Assembly (NCBI RefSeq): GCF_001705515.1
Contig: NZ_MDJS01000005.1
Span: 341,492-405,491, forward strand
DNA: 64,000 nucleotides
From: Mucilaginibacter sp. PPCGB 2223
GTDB lineage: Bacteria; Bacteroidota; Bacteroidia; Sphingobacteriales; Sphingobacteriaceae
Direction of reading: 5' to 3'
Below the pieces are notes generated by a model. It made no database searches, was not told the DNA's origin, and worked only from the letters and a program-made list of their open reading frames with translations. Every line of letters starts with the position of its first letter. The stretch's first letter is position 1. The position numbers and the translations under genes were made by a program. Of this stretch, positions 54,681-63,073 are shown piece by piece.

Positions 54681-55301
54681 TTAGGGTTTTACAGCATCAG
54701 CGATCAACGAGGTATAGTTCAATTCGCCACCGGCGTTGCGTTTGTCGTGATATTTTGAGCGGTGTATAAAACCGTCTTCTGTTTTCCATGGCGTTTCATG
54801 AAATCGGCCGTTCTCGTCGAAGTACTCCAATAGTTTTACTTCGAAACCAACGCGCTGCAACATGGCGGTGAGTGTTTTATAAGTATACAATACTTTATGA
54901 TCGTAAGCTCCCGGTCCGGTTCCTCCAACACGTACGTGTTCGATGTACTCGGGTTTTGGATGATTACCGTCGGGTATGGCGATTCGCAGGTGGCCGCCAT
55001 GTTTTAAATATTTAAAGCAATGTTTTGCCGCCAGTTCGCCCTGTTCGGGTGTCAAATGTTCCCAAACATGTTCAGCCAAAATAGTCGATATCATATCGGG
55101 TTTGAAATAATTCTTCCAGTCGCCCTCTTTAAGCAGGTTGAGGAACTCCATATCGGTAGGCACCCAACCCTTGTCGAAGATATCCGAAGCTCCTACCACG
55201 ATCTTTACATCGGGTTTACGCACGGCGCGCAACAGCCTGAAAATATCCCGGCGGCGCTTAAGCGGTAATACTATTGGTTTAAATATCCTGAAAAATCCCA
55301 T
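54681..55301 (-). CDS. Class I SAM-dependent methyltransferase-like protein
   Basis: A 206-residue protein with the post-I region MISTILAEHVWEHLTPEQGELAAKH and LKHGGHLRIAIPDGNHP. The usual N-terminal glycine loop is replaced by IVVGASDIFDKGWVPTDMEF, so SAM binding may be unusual. Similar proteins occur in glycan clusters of Bacteroidota. It is the first gene of the leftward operon. Confidence 0.8.
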   Translation of the reverse strand: MGFFRIFKPIVLPLKRRRDIFRLLRAVRKPDVKIVVGASDIFDKGWVPTDMEFLNLLKEGDWKNYFKPDMISTILAEHVWEHLTPEQGELAAKHCFKYLKHGGHLRIAIPDGNHPKPEYIEHVRVGGTGPGAYDHKVLYTYKTLTAMLQRVGFEVKLLEYFDENGRFHETPWKTEDGFIHRSKYHDKRNAGGELNYTSLIADAVKP

Positions 55302-55408
55302 GAAAATCTTTTATCGCCAAAGCACAGCCAGCAGCTGTTTCGATTTTGGCAACGCGAAAATACTGGTTTTATTCAGCTTATGAAAATGCTTTATTTCGGG
55401 CTATGCTG

Positions 55409-56194
55409 TTAATAAGTTAGGATATACAGCTTCTGAATCTGAGCCTGGGTTAAAGCCCTGCCATAGATACGCATGTCATCCAAAGATCCCTTGAAATAAT
55501 ATCCCGAAGAAGTCACTGCCGGATTATCCGAACCAATAAACATATCAACTGTTGTGGCTGCGTTTGGCGAAGGAATGTTACTTACCACATTATCGAGGAC
55601 GCCATTGATATAATAAGTGATCTGGTGTTTTGATACGCTGTAAACGGTTGTAAGCATATACCAGGTGCCTGTATTGAGCGTTTTTACACCCGTTGCGGTG
55701 ATATCGAGCCCGCCGGATATCTGCATGGTTGTTTGGCCAAGTACTGCATTATTGCTGGCAACGTAACCGTGTATACCGTAGTTCCATCCGTTGGTACTGC
55801 CGTTGCCTCTTTTGCTCAGGATGATGCTGCCATAGGTTGGGCCATAGCTGTCTATTTTTTCCCAGGTGTTGATGGTATAATCGGTATTGCTTAAGCGCAG
55901 GGCCTGATTGTCCGGAACACGGATGTTGCTGGTCGAACCATCAAAATAATAAGCCGCATTGGCTTTGCCATTCCTGTCGCTGGTTGAGGTAATGTTGTTT
56001 ACAAAGCCATGATTGCCATTGCCCGATTCATCAACCCCGCTGTTATTAAACGGATAATACGCTATTAAACCAACTTTAAGGCTGTCGACCTCTTCAACCG
56101 GGCCGGTGTTGCTGCCTTTTTTGCAGGAAGCCATCATACCCAAAACAGCAAATACCGATAGTAACGCGATATTTCTTGCAGTAAAAAATTTCAT
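55409..56194 (-). CDS. LamG-domain lipoprotein, copy 1
   Basis: A 261-residue lipoprotein (signal ending GMMASCKKG). The mature part begins GLIAYYPFNNSGVDESGNGN and ends DDMRIYGRALTQAQIQKLY, a complete concanavalin A-like/LamG_3 jellyroll. Such domains bind sugars or proteins at the cell surface. I start at the ATG at 56194, directly before the signal. It is paralogous to 56410-57237. Confidence 0.88.
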   Translation of the reverse strand: MKFFTARNIALLSVFAVLGMMASCKKGSNTGPVEEVDSLKVGLIAYYPFNNSGVDESGNGNHGFVNNITSTSDRNGKANAAYYFDGSTSNIRVPDNQALRLSNTDYTINTWEKIDSYGPTYGSIILSKRGNGSTNGWNYGIHGYVASNNAVLGQTTMQISGGLDITATGVKTLNTGTWYMLTTVYSVSKHQITYYINGVLDNVVSNIPSPNAATTVDMFIGSDNPAVTSSGYYFKGSLDDMRIYGRALTQAQIQKLYILTY

Positions 56195-56268
56195 AAAACG
56201 TAAGTTAATATATACCAAAGATATTACTTATTATGCCAACAAAAGCAGGGGTAACAATATTATTATGT

Positions 56269-56313
56269 TTACCCCCAAAGAGGCAAGCCTAAGCTTGCCT
56301 CTTTGGGGGTAAA
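56269..56313 (-). terminator. Strong hairpin after LamG copy 2
   Basis: Arms of 21 bases, perfectly complementary (56269-56289 and 56293-56313), separated by 3-4 bases. It lies in the spacer between the two LamG genes, about 100 bases after the stop of copy 2. No T-run follows in minus orientation, so it may be a processing or blocking structure instead. Confidence 0.7.
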
Positions 56314-56409
56314 TGCTTCAATTCGAAAATAAGCTGTTACAAACTTTTCAGCAATTCGAAAATACTCGTTTTATCCAGCTTTTAAAATGCTCTGAACTTA
56401 TTAGATCTC

Positions 56410-57237
56410 TTAATTGGTAGCGGCAAAAAGTTTTTTAATCTGCGCAACAGATAAAGCACGTCCGTAAATACGGAGGTCATCCAGGAAGGCACTCAAAGTA
56501 TTGAAGGGATCGAAAGGTCTTGCAGGATTAACTACCCGGGGGTCTTCTCGTCCAATGTATATAGGTGCATCGGCAGATGCTGATGGCATCGGTACACCAG
56601 TGATAACGTTATCCAAGGCGCCATTTACATAAAAACGCAGCGTATTATTTTTGTAGGTGTAGGTGGTCGTCAACATATACCATGTATTTGAATTGATGGG
56701 CCTCGATCCGATTGCAACAGAGCCTCCACCACCCAATGCCTCAAATGAAGTTAGCCCATAACTTTGCGATTGCGAGGAAACATTCTTGAAACTATAATTC
56801 CAACCAATGCCGCTGTTAGATCCACGTTTTACGATGACAACCTCGTTGGTGTAGTCTGTTGCGTCAAATCCTAACACAACTATCCACACATTTATCGTAA
56901 AGTCGGTATTGCTTAAGCGTAGTGGAGCACTATCGGGGATACTGAAATAACTGGCACCTCCTCTAAAACTGTAAGCCGAATTTGCCTTACCATTTCTATC
57001 CGGAACCGAAGTGACGTTAGATTTAAAGCCATTATGGCCGTTCCCCGTCGTGTCATTGGGGCTGTTATTAAAAGGATAGTAAGCTATCATACCCATGCCG
57101 GTACTATCGGGAACCGAAGCTGTGTTATCGCCACCTCCGTCGGAAGATGCCGTTTTGCCGCATGATATCATGAAACTTAAGCATGTTACCAAGGCAACAA
57201 GTTTTAAAAACAGATATAAATACCTTTTGGCAGCCAT
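56410..57237 (-). CDS. LamG-domain lipoprotein, copy 2
   Basis: A 275-residue lipoprotein (lipobox LSFMISCGK). The LamG_3 domain runs from MIAYYPFNNSPNDTTGNGHN to DDLRIYGRALSVAQIKKLF. It aligns with copy 1 along the whole domain, so this is a tandem duplication with divergence. Ligand unknown. Confidence 0.88.
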   Translation of the reverse strand: MAAKRYLYLFLKLVALVTCLSFMISCGKTASSDGGGDNTASVPDSTGMGMIAYYPFNNSPNDTTGNGHNGFKSNVTSVPDRNGKANSAYSFRGGASYFSIPDSAPLRLSNTDFTINVWIVVLGFDATDYTNEVVIVKRGSNSGIGWNYSFKNVSSQSQSYGLTSFEALGGGGSVAIGSRPINSNTWYMLTTTYTYKNNTLRFYVNGALDNVITGVPMPSASADAPIYIGREDPRVVNPARPFDPFNTLSAFLDDLRIYGRALSVAQIKKLFAATN

Positions 57238-57276
57238 TGGTTTAGGTTATAGGTCAAAGATAATATTTACGAAATT

Positions 57277-57306
57277 AAAAAGGCAGGTCTAAACCTGCCT
57301 CTTTTA
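57277..57306 (-). terminator. Terminator of typA
   Basis: On the minus strand AGGCAGGT pairs with ACCTGCCT (57281-57288 with 57293-57300) around a 4-base loop, followed by TTTTT. It lies 21-46 bases after the typA stop. Confidence 0.88.
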
Positions 57307-57326
57307 TATATGATGTTTCAATGCAA

Positions 57327-59138
57327 TTACGCCGTTACAAACTTTTTGGCGTTTACCTTACGCTCGTTTTCGGTTAAGTATATTTTGCGTAAACGCATGC
57401 TTACCGGGGTAACCTCGATGTACTCGTCGGCCTGGATGTACTCCATCGCTTCCTCCAGCGAGAATTTGATGGCTGGGGCTATACGCACGTTATCATCGCT
57501 GCCCGAAGCGCGCATGTTGGTTAACTGCTTGCCTTTGGTTACGTTGATCACCAGGTCGTTATCGCGGATGTGCTCGCCCAGTATCTGGCCTTCGTAAATA
57601 TCCACACCCGGGTCGACAAAGAAACGGCCCCTGTCCTGCAGCTTGTCGATCGCGTAAGCTGTGGTAGCGCCTTTGTCCATCGAGATCAGTACACCGTTCG
57701 AACGGCCGGGGATAGTACCCTTCCATGGCTCGTACGCCTTGAAGCGGTGCGCCATAATGGCCTCGCCGCCGGTAGCGGTCAGTACGTTGTTACGTAAGCC
57801 GATGATACCGCGTGCAGGGATGTCAAATTCTAAGTGTTGTAAATCGCCTTTAGGCTCCATTACCAATAGGTCGCCTTTACGTTGAGTAACCAGCTCGATC
57901 ACCTTACCGGCAACCTCGCCCGGTACATCTACGATCAGCGTCTCAACCGGCTCGCATTTTACGCCATCGATTTGTTTGATGATCACCTGCGGCTGGCCTA
58001 CCTGTATTTCGTAACCTTCGCGGCGCATGGTTTCGATCAGTACCGACAGGTGCAGGATACCACGGCCGTACACCAGGTACGAATCAGGCGACTCGGTTTC
58101 CACAACCTTGAGCGCCAGGTTTTTCTCCATCTCTTTGTGCAGGCGGTCGCGCAGGTGGCGCGAGGTTACAAACTTGCCCTCTTTACCAAAGAAAGGCGAG
58201 TTGTTGATGGTGAACAGCATGTTCATGGTCGGCTCGTCGATCTTGATAACGGCCAGTTGCTCGGGGTTCTCAAAATCGGCAATGGTATCGCCAATATCAA
58301 AACCTTCGATGCCTACAACCGCGCAAATATCGCCGCTGCTCACTTCGGTAGCTTTCACCTTGCCTAAACCTTCGAAAGTATAGAGTTCTTTGATCCTCGA
58401 TTTTTGGATGGTGCCATCGCGCTTTACCAGCGAAACTGGCATGTTTTCTTTAATGGTGCCGCGGGCCACACGGCCGATAGCGATACGGCCAACGAACGAC
58501 GAATAATCCAGCGAGGTGATCTGCATTTGCAGCGTTCCCTCAACCTGTGGCGCAGGTGGTATATTCTCCAAAATAGCATCCATCAGCGGGAAGATATCGG
58601 TCGTCGGTTTTTTCCAGTCGGCGCTCATCCAGCCCTGTTTCGACGAACCGTAGATCACCGGGAAATCCAGCTGCTCTTCGGTAGCCTCGAGGTTGAAGAA
58701 CAACTCGAATATCTGCTCGTACACCTCTTCGGGGCGGCAGTTTTCCTTGTCGACCTTGTTGACCACCACGATCGGCTTCAACCCAAGCGACAATGCTTTT
58801 TGCGTTACGAAACGTGTTTGCGGCATCGCGCCTTCAAAGGCGTCGCACAGCAGCAGCACACCGTCGGCCATTTTCAATACGCGCTCCACCTCGCCGCCAA
58901 AGTCGGCGTGGCCCGGGGTATCGATAATGTTGATCTTGACATCTTTATAGCGCACCGAAACGTTTTTCGATACGATGGTGATCCCGCGCTCGCGCTCCAG
59001 GTCGTTGTTATCCAGTATCAGTTCGCCGGTTTGCTCGTTATCGCGAAATATTGAGCAACTGTGCAGAATTTTATCAACCAGGGTGGTTTTACCGTGGTCG
59101 ACGTGAGCGATGATCGCTATGTTTCTTATTTTTTGCAT
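57327..59138 (-). CDS. typA: Ribosome-associated GTPase TypA/BipA
   Basis: A 603-residue translational GTPase. G1 is IIAHVDHGKTTLVDKIL, G3 is IDTPGHADFGGEVERVL, and G4 is VVNKVDKENCRPEEVYEQ; the C-terminal half has RGIIGLRNNVLTATGGEAIM and the TypA-specific FVDPGVDIYEGQILGEH. It binds ribosomes during stress and assists assembly. Full length. Confidence 0.97.
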   Translation of the reverse strand: MQKIRNIAIIAHVDHGKTTLVDKILHSCSIFRDNEQTGELILDNNDLERERGITIVSKNVSVRYKDVKINIIDTPGHADFGGEVERVLKMADGVLLLCDAFEGAMPQTRFVTQKALSLGLKPIVVVNKVDKENCRPEEVYEQIFELFFNLEATEEQLDFPVIYGSSKQGWMSADWKKPTTDIFPLMDAILENIPPAPQVEGTLQMQITSLDYSSFVGRIAIGRVARGTIKENMPVSLVKRDGTIQKSRIKELYTFEGLGKVKATEVSSGDICAVVGIEGFDIGDTIADFENPEQLAVIKIDEPTMNMLFTINNSPFFGKEGKFVTSRHLRDRLHKEMEKNLALKVVETESPDSYLVYGRGILHLSVLIETMRREGYEIQVGQPQVIIKQIDGVKCEPVETLIVDVPGEVAGKVIELVTQRKGDLLVMEPKGDLQHLEFDIPARGIIGLRNNVLTATGGEAIMAHRFKAYEPWKGTIPGRSNGVLISMDKGATTAYAIDKLQDRGRFFVDPGVDIYEGQILGEHIRDNDLVINVTKGKQLTNMRASGSDDNVRIAPAIKFSLEEAMEYIQADEYIEVTPVSMRLRKIYLTENERKVNAKKFVTA

Positions 59139-59261
59139 GGAAATGCGCGTCTTAAATTTGCCGCAAAGGTACGCTTAATTTATCATTAAATTACTATCGC
59201 CCATGGTAATTGTATTATTAAATTATTGATTCAGTGTAAATTTCCCGTGGATTCAGTAGCA

Positions 59262-59335
59262 AGCCGCAAGTAGCAGGTATCAAGTATTTTCCTTTTGTTG
59301 TGCTGCTTGATACTAAATATTTGCTGCTATTTCTC
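59262..59335. repeat. AAGTAGCAGGTATCAAGTAT inverted element, copy 2
   Basis: Left arm GCAAGTAGCAGGTATCAAGT and right arm GCTTGATACTAAATATTTGC resemble 38769-38843 in order, spacing and T-rich loop. It opens a 1.1-kb repeat-dense spacer (59139-60215). Confidence 0.7.
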
Positions 59336-59340
59336 AAAGC

Positions 59341-59384
59341 GTCATTGCGAGGTACTAAGACAACCGAGCGGTAGCAAGCTCATG
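59341..59384. repeat. GTCATTGCGAGG repeat, copy 1
   Basis: GTCATTGCGAGGTACTAAGAC resembles the Bacteroidota REP-like word GTCATTGCGAGG..CGAAGCAATCTC. Related copies are at 59456-59482 and, reversed, 63215-63241. Confidence 0.6.
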
Positions 59385-59455
59385 GATACCGTCAAAAAAC
59401 AAATTATTAAATCCATAATCCCCGACTTACAGAGGGGCCATGCAGGTTCTCTACG

Positions 59456-59482
59456 CGTCATTGCGGGGGACAAAGCAATCTC
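59456..59482. repeat. CGTCATTGCGGGGGACAAAG repeat, copy 2
   Basis: CGTCATTGCGGGGGACAAAGCAATCTC, best match to the consensus. Confidence 0.65.
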
Positions 59483-59553
59483 TATGCGGTACAGAGCGGC
59501 GATGCAGGTTTTTTAGCTTTCGGCTTTATGCTTCCGGCTTTTAGCTTAAATAA

Positions 59554-59638
59554 GGGCGTTTCCCTCCGGGCCGCGTCATCCGCTCATACTGCGCAGGCCT
59601 TAGCCGCGTGGCCGGTATCCGCTACTACCGCTAACGCA
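59554..59638. repeat. GGGCGTTTCCCTCCGGGCCG element, copy C
   Basis: Runs to CGCTACTACCGCTAACGCAAA. Closest to copy A at 15421-15503. Confidence 0.75.
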
Positions 59639-59680
59639 AACTGAGGGGTCGAACTGACATATCTACGTACCACAAGCCGG

Positions 59681-59700
59681 GGGACGCTTGCGGTAGCGGG
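59681..59700. repeat. GGGACGCTTGCGGTAGCGGG, copy 1
   Basis: 20 bases identical to 60195-60214. The second copy ends one base before the restriction endonuclease stop codon. Confidence 0.8.
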
Positions 59701-59824
59701 CGTTGCCTGCGGCCCGGGCTATCCGTTCATACGCCTGCAGGCATTAGGCGCGGCCGGCCCCGAACCCACGCGCGGCCGATATCCCTGCCTGTCCGGCAGG
59801 CGGGCACTGCTATCCCTAACGCAA
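59698..59824. repeat. GGGCGTTGCCTGCGGCCCGG element, copy D
   Basis: A longer unit containing an internal hairpin (CCTGCCTGTCCGGCAGGCGG) and ending CTATCCCTAACGCAAATG. Confidence 0.7.
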
Positions 59825-59888
59825 ATGCCTGTTACGCACCCGCTTTGATTTGCGATAATTACTTTTATCTTTACCAAGAACATTCCGA

Positions 59889-60116
59889 ATGCAAATTTCC
59901 CCTACGCTGTCACCCGGTAAAAAACACTGGGCAGCTCCCCAAATCGTCCTCATTTCGCAGGTAAGTATCGAAGCTAAAACCAGGAATTTTGGCCACGAAA
60001 ATACTTTCGTCCGGTCGAGCGCCGGCAACCCGAGCCATCATTTTCTAACCTTTCAGGGGCCCGGGCATACTACTTATGTGCCGTTAACGGTTACTGTGCA
60101 GGATTTTATTAGTTAA
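59889..60116 (+). CDS. Possible small orphan peptide
   Basis: A 75-residue reading frame, MQISPTLSPGKKHWAAPQIV, continuing through LISQVSIEAKTRNFGHENTF to a Gly/His/Thr-rich tail. From memory, short proteins with KKxW..P.I..IS...I.AK....HE are frequent in Sphingobacteriaceae and are uncharacterised. No good promoter and high repeat content nearby make this uncertain; it may be a chance frame. Confidence 0.35.
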   Translation: MQISPTLSPGKKHWAAPQIVLISQVSIEAKTRNFGHENTFVRSSAGNPSHHFLTFQGPGHTTYVPLTVTVQDFIS

Positions 60117-60194
60117 GGCGTTGCGGGGTTGGGGTGTTGTACCAATGAGATACATGCGGAGCGCTGCACCATCTTGTCCTAATTTACTACAAGC

Positions 60195-60214
60195 GGGACG
60201 CTTGCGGTAGCGGG
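60195..60214. repeat. GGGACGCTTGCGGTAGCGGG, copy 2
   Basis: Exact match to 59681-59700, one base outside the left edge of the AT-rich restriction-modification module. Confidence 0.8.
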
Positions 60215-60215
60215 G

Positions 60216-60920
60216 CTACTCATAAGCTATATTAAATAGTTTTATTAATTTCTCACGATCAAGTGAATCTATTGAAGAGACTTCTTCGATAACAGCAGGA
60301 AGAATTTTATATAAATCTTGTAACGCATACTTATCGCCTGTTACTAATTCATAAAAACTTGCTCCATCTATCTCTCGAACCAATACATTGGCCGGACATC
60401 TTTGTCCTTTTTCCTTATCAGATGGAGTAAAAAGTCTATTAAATCTTTTTGAGGTTTTCGGTATTATCGCAACATAATAAGCCGTGTAGCTCTTATATAT
60501 GCTTGTCTTATTCATTACGGCAGATTCCAGCGACCAGTACAAATCAGCCAATTTCCCACCGGAGATTGTATTGTGTTTATTCTTAATTTCGGCAACAACC
60601 TTATATTTTTCGCTAGTTAGATCAACTATATTGCCTCGCTTTTTGTCTTCCCAGCCATCACAAGACCCAAGAATGGTTTGATGAAATTCTCCAATGAAGT
60701 TTTGAAGAGTCTTTTGTGCCTGTCGCGCCTCTTCTGTTACTAGCCAGCCATCAAAAGTTAGATTAAAGCCAGCCATTTCAAAAATTGCTGAAAATGGATC
60801 GACAACATTTTTTGCAAAATTTTTAGTTGCGTCCGATTTGGCTTTTTTTGCCGTAATCAATATACTTTCAACTGCGCGAATTATATCCTCGTCAGTAATC
60901 CATTTAAGCTTTCCCATCAA
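60216..60920 (-). CDS. Eco47II-family type II restriction endonuclease
   Basis: A 234-residue endonuclease. FAKNVVDPFSAIFEMAGFNL, then GEFHQTILGSCDGWE, and VVAEIKNKHNTISGG follow the Eco47II family (PF09553), whose members cut GGWCC or GGNCC. The likely catalytic core is Asp in NIVDLTSEKY with EIK in AEIKNK. Codon use is clearly more AT-rich than the neighbourhood. The partner methyltransferase starts upstream on the same strand with a 93-base gap. Confidence 0.85.
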   Translation of the reverse strand: MMGKLKWITDEDIIRAVESILITAKKAKSDATKNFAKNVVDPFSAIFEMAGFNLTFDGWLVTEEARQAQKTLQNFIGEFHQTILGSCDGWEDKKRGNIVDLTSEKYKVVAEIKNKHNTISGGKLADLYWSLESAVMNKTSIYKSYTAYYVAIIPKTSKRFNRLFTPSDKEKGQRCPANVLVREIDGASFYELVTGDKYALQDLYKILPAVIEEVSSIDSLDREKLIKLFNIAYE

Positions 60921-61013
60921 TTATTTTTTACAATAATAGATGTTTAATTCCACAAACAATATGACAAGAGTTACTTCCCTCTTAACAACCACCTCAGAAA
61001 TATGATTTAAACG

Positions 61014-62921
61014 TTATATGTTAAGAAAACCCGTTTTAAGTAATGAGGTCGCCAAGTTTTTTATAACAGAAGTAGAAACCGCATTGCCAAATTGCTTCTT
61101 TGCTAAGTTTTCGTCTTTATGAAATGCAAACCAATTAGGAAATCCTTGAAGTTTTCCGGCCTCTTTTGGTGAAATGGTTTTATAAAATTTCCTTTTTACG
61201 ATATTATTTATAAAATTCTCTTTATATTCTTTAACATTATTACCCTCAACGTCTTCTAACGCAATCATGTCTTTTGTACCGGTGGCCGTTAATGTTGAGA
61301 ATATTTTGGAGTGAGGTAAGTAAATCCTATATATGCCATTGATTCCTGCTGAATTTTTGCTGTTTACGAATTCATATCCCAAGTCAGCAACATATCTTAA
61401 GATTTTTTTGTTTACAAGCTTGCTTAATTCGGATTCCTTTAAGTTATGAATCAATTTACCCAATGATTCAAAACTTAACGGGTTGCCGTCCAGTGGACCG
61501 TAAATTTTCTTTCTTCTGTTTTTTAATATAGTTAAGCATACTTCTTTCTCTCGTTCTGTTGTTTTAATGATATCCCAAGAATGGATTGTGGTGTGTCCAT
61601 TTCTTGTGTCGCAAAACACAAAAAAGTCGTTTAAGTGATTGTTGTTTTGGAATCGATTTCTCCCAACCGGTATCTTCTCTCCGAAAAGCTCGGACGGGTC
61701 AAATTGTTTTTTGGTTTTAGTTTTATATTTCTGAACCCCGTCTATAATATCATTAAGCAAAAGCTTTTCTTTTGTCGGTTCAGGGAAGTCAAATTTCACA
61801 AAATTGTCTTTAAAATCATTTCGAAATCCAACTATAAATATTCTGTCTCTATTCTGCGGGAGTCCAAAATCATAAGAATTCAATAGCTTGAATTTAACTT
61901 TATATCCCTCACGTTCCAAACTATCAATAATTAAATTAAGACTACTCTTATTTCTAGGATCGATCAAACCCTTAACGTTTTCAAAAATAAAAGCCTTGGG
62001 TTTGTTTAATGAAACCACTCTGATAGTATCTAGCCACAACTTCCCTCTCGGATCATCAAAACCGCGCATTTTTCCAGCAACCGACCAAGCTTGGCAAGGA
62101 ACCCCTCCAACAAGCAAATCTAAATTGTCAAATGGGAGTTTACCTAATTTTGTAATATCCCCAAGTTCTAGTTCTTCATCATTATTAAATCCAAAAAAGT
62201 TAGATTTATAAACTTCAGTTGCTGGTTTATCTATTTCTGAAAAACCAAGGCATTTCCCCCCCAACTCTTCTAATGGAATTCTGAAGCCCCCAATACCAGC
62301 AAATAGATCAACAAAAGTAAATTTGCTCTGAGTATCAGATTCTACGGCCTTGATATAGGTTTTTATTTTATCTATACAGCCTCTTGAATCTTTTTTTATC
62401 TCGTGTTCCCAGAATCTAAAAACTTGCCAATCTTTGTTTTTTAGATAATATGTAACTTCTTCATCTCTAACGATATTCCTTTCAATTTTAGCGGTCCAAA
62501 AATCGCTATTGGATTTGATTCTAGTTTGGTCAAAATTGTGGCCGTGCCAAAAGTCTCCATCACAAAAGATTGCTATCTTATATCGGGGGACAACAAAGTC
62601 AGGACTTCCTTCCACTGTTTCAATAAGTTGCTGAGGACGAGCATATTTTATTTGCGCAATAATTAATTCCTGTTCAATTATTTGTTCAATATTCGTATTC
62701 TTGCTTAGTACTTTTTGCATCTTATTAGATACTGCTTCATTTGGCTCATCTAATTGATATACATTATTTGCAATGGTACGCTTGGATCGTCTCGGGTATT
62801 TTAACGGTGTGTTATTCATTAATAGGTCTCTTTCAAACAAATCCAATTGGTCGGAATCACATACTAATGAAAGAGTTATATTTTCATATGTGTACGCCCT
62901 GTTGGTAAACTCTCTGTCCAT
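61014..62921 (-). CDS. Vsr-like nuclease fused to C5-cytosine DNA methyltransferase
   Basis: A 635-residue protein from the ATG at 62919-62921; an upstream in-frame ATG adds 11 unrelated residues. Residues about 65-185 resemble Vsr: GSPDFVVPRYKIAIFCDGDF, then WHGHNFDQTRIKSNSDFWTA and DWQVFRFWEHEIKKD. After that come all C5-MTase motifs: FVDLFAGIGGFR (I), GGVPCQAWSVAG (IV, catalytic Cys276), FENVKG (VI), PQNRDRIFIVGF (VIII), FGNAV (X). It protects host DNA against the adjacent endonuclease. The Vsr part has Asp in place of the zinc-binding Cys and of the active His of E. coli Vsr. Confidence 0.92.
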   Translation of the reverse strand: MDREFTNRAYTYENITLSLVCDSDQLDLFERDLLMNNTPLKYPRRSKRTIANNVYQLDEPNEAVSNKMQKVLSKNTNIEQIIEQELIIAQIKYARPQQLIETVEGSPDFVVPRYKIAIFCDGDFWHGHNFDQTRIKSNSDFWTAKIERNIVRDEEVTYYLKNKDWQVFRFWEHEIKKDSRGCIDKIKTYIKAVESDTQSKFTFVDLFAGIGGFRIPLEELGGKCLGFSEIDKPATEVYKSNFFGFNNDEELELGDITKLGKLPFDNLDLLVGGVPCQAWSVAGKMRGFDDPRGKLWLDTIRVVSLNKPKAFIFENVKGLIDPRNKSSLNLIIDSLEREGYKVKFKLLNSYDFGLPQNRDRIFIVGFRNDFKDNFVKFDFPEPTKEKLLLNDIIDGVQKYKTKTKKQFDPSELFGEKIPVGRNRFQNNNHLNDFFVFCDTRNGHTTIHSWDIIKTTEREKEVCLTILKNRRKKIYGPLDGNPLSFESLGKLIHNLKESELSKLVNKKILRYVADLGYEFVNSKNSAGINGIYRIYLPHSKIFSTLTATGTKDMIALEDVEGNNVKEYKENFINNIVKRKFYKTISPKEAGKLQGFPNWFAFHKDENLAKKQFGNAVSTSVIKNLATSLLKTGFLNI

Positions 62922-63073
62922 AAAAATAGGAATTAGGTTGAAGATTGAAAACAATAATCACCTTGCTAATCTAATTAGTTTTTAAATTGGGTCCAAATAA
63001 AAAAGTTAGTTTTTTCTCAACACTTCCTCAATTATTCAACTTTCCGGCCCCTTCATTCTTGATGAACCCCCCT

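Noticed and set aside
57882..58367. 161-codon plus-strand frame inside typA
   Set aside because: It is the antisense shadow of a highly conserved GTPase gene and has no family resemblance.
59341..59482. CRISPR-like direct repeats
   Set aside because: Units are imperfect, irregularly spaced and recur elsewhere in the window in both orientations; no cas genes are present.
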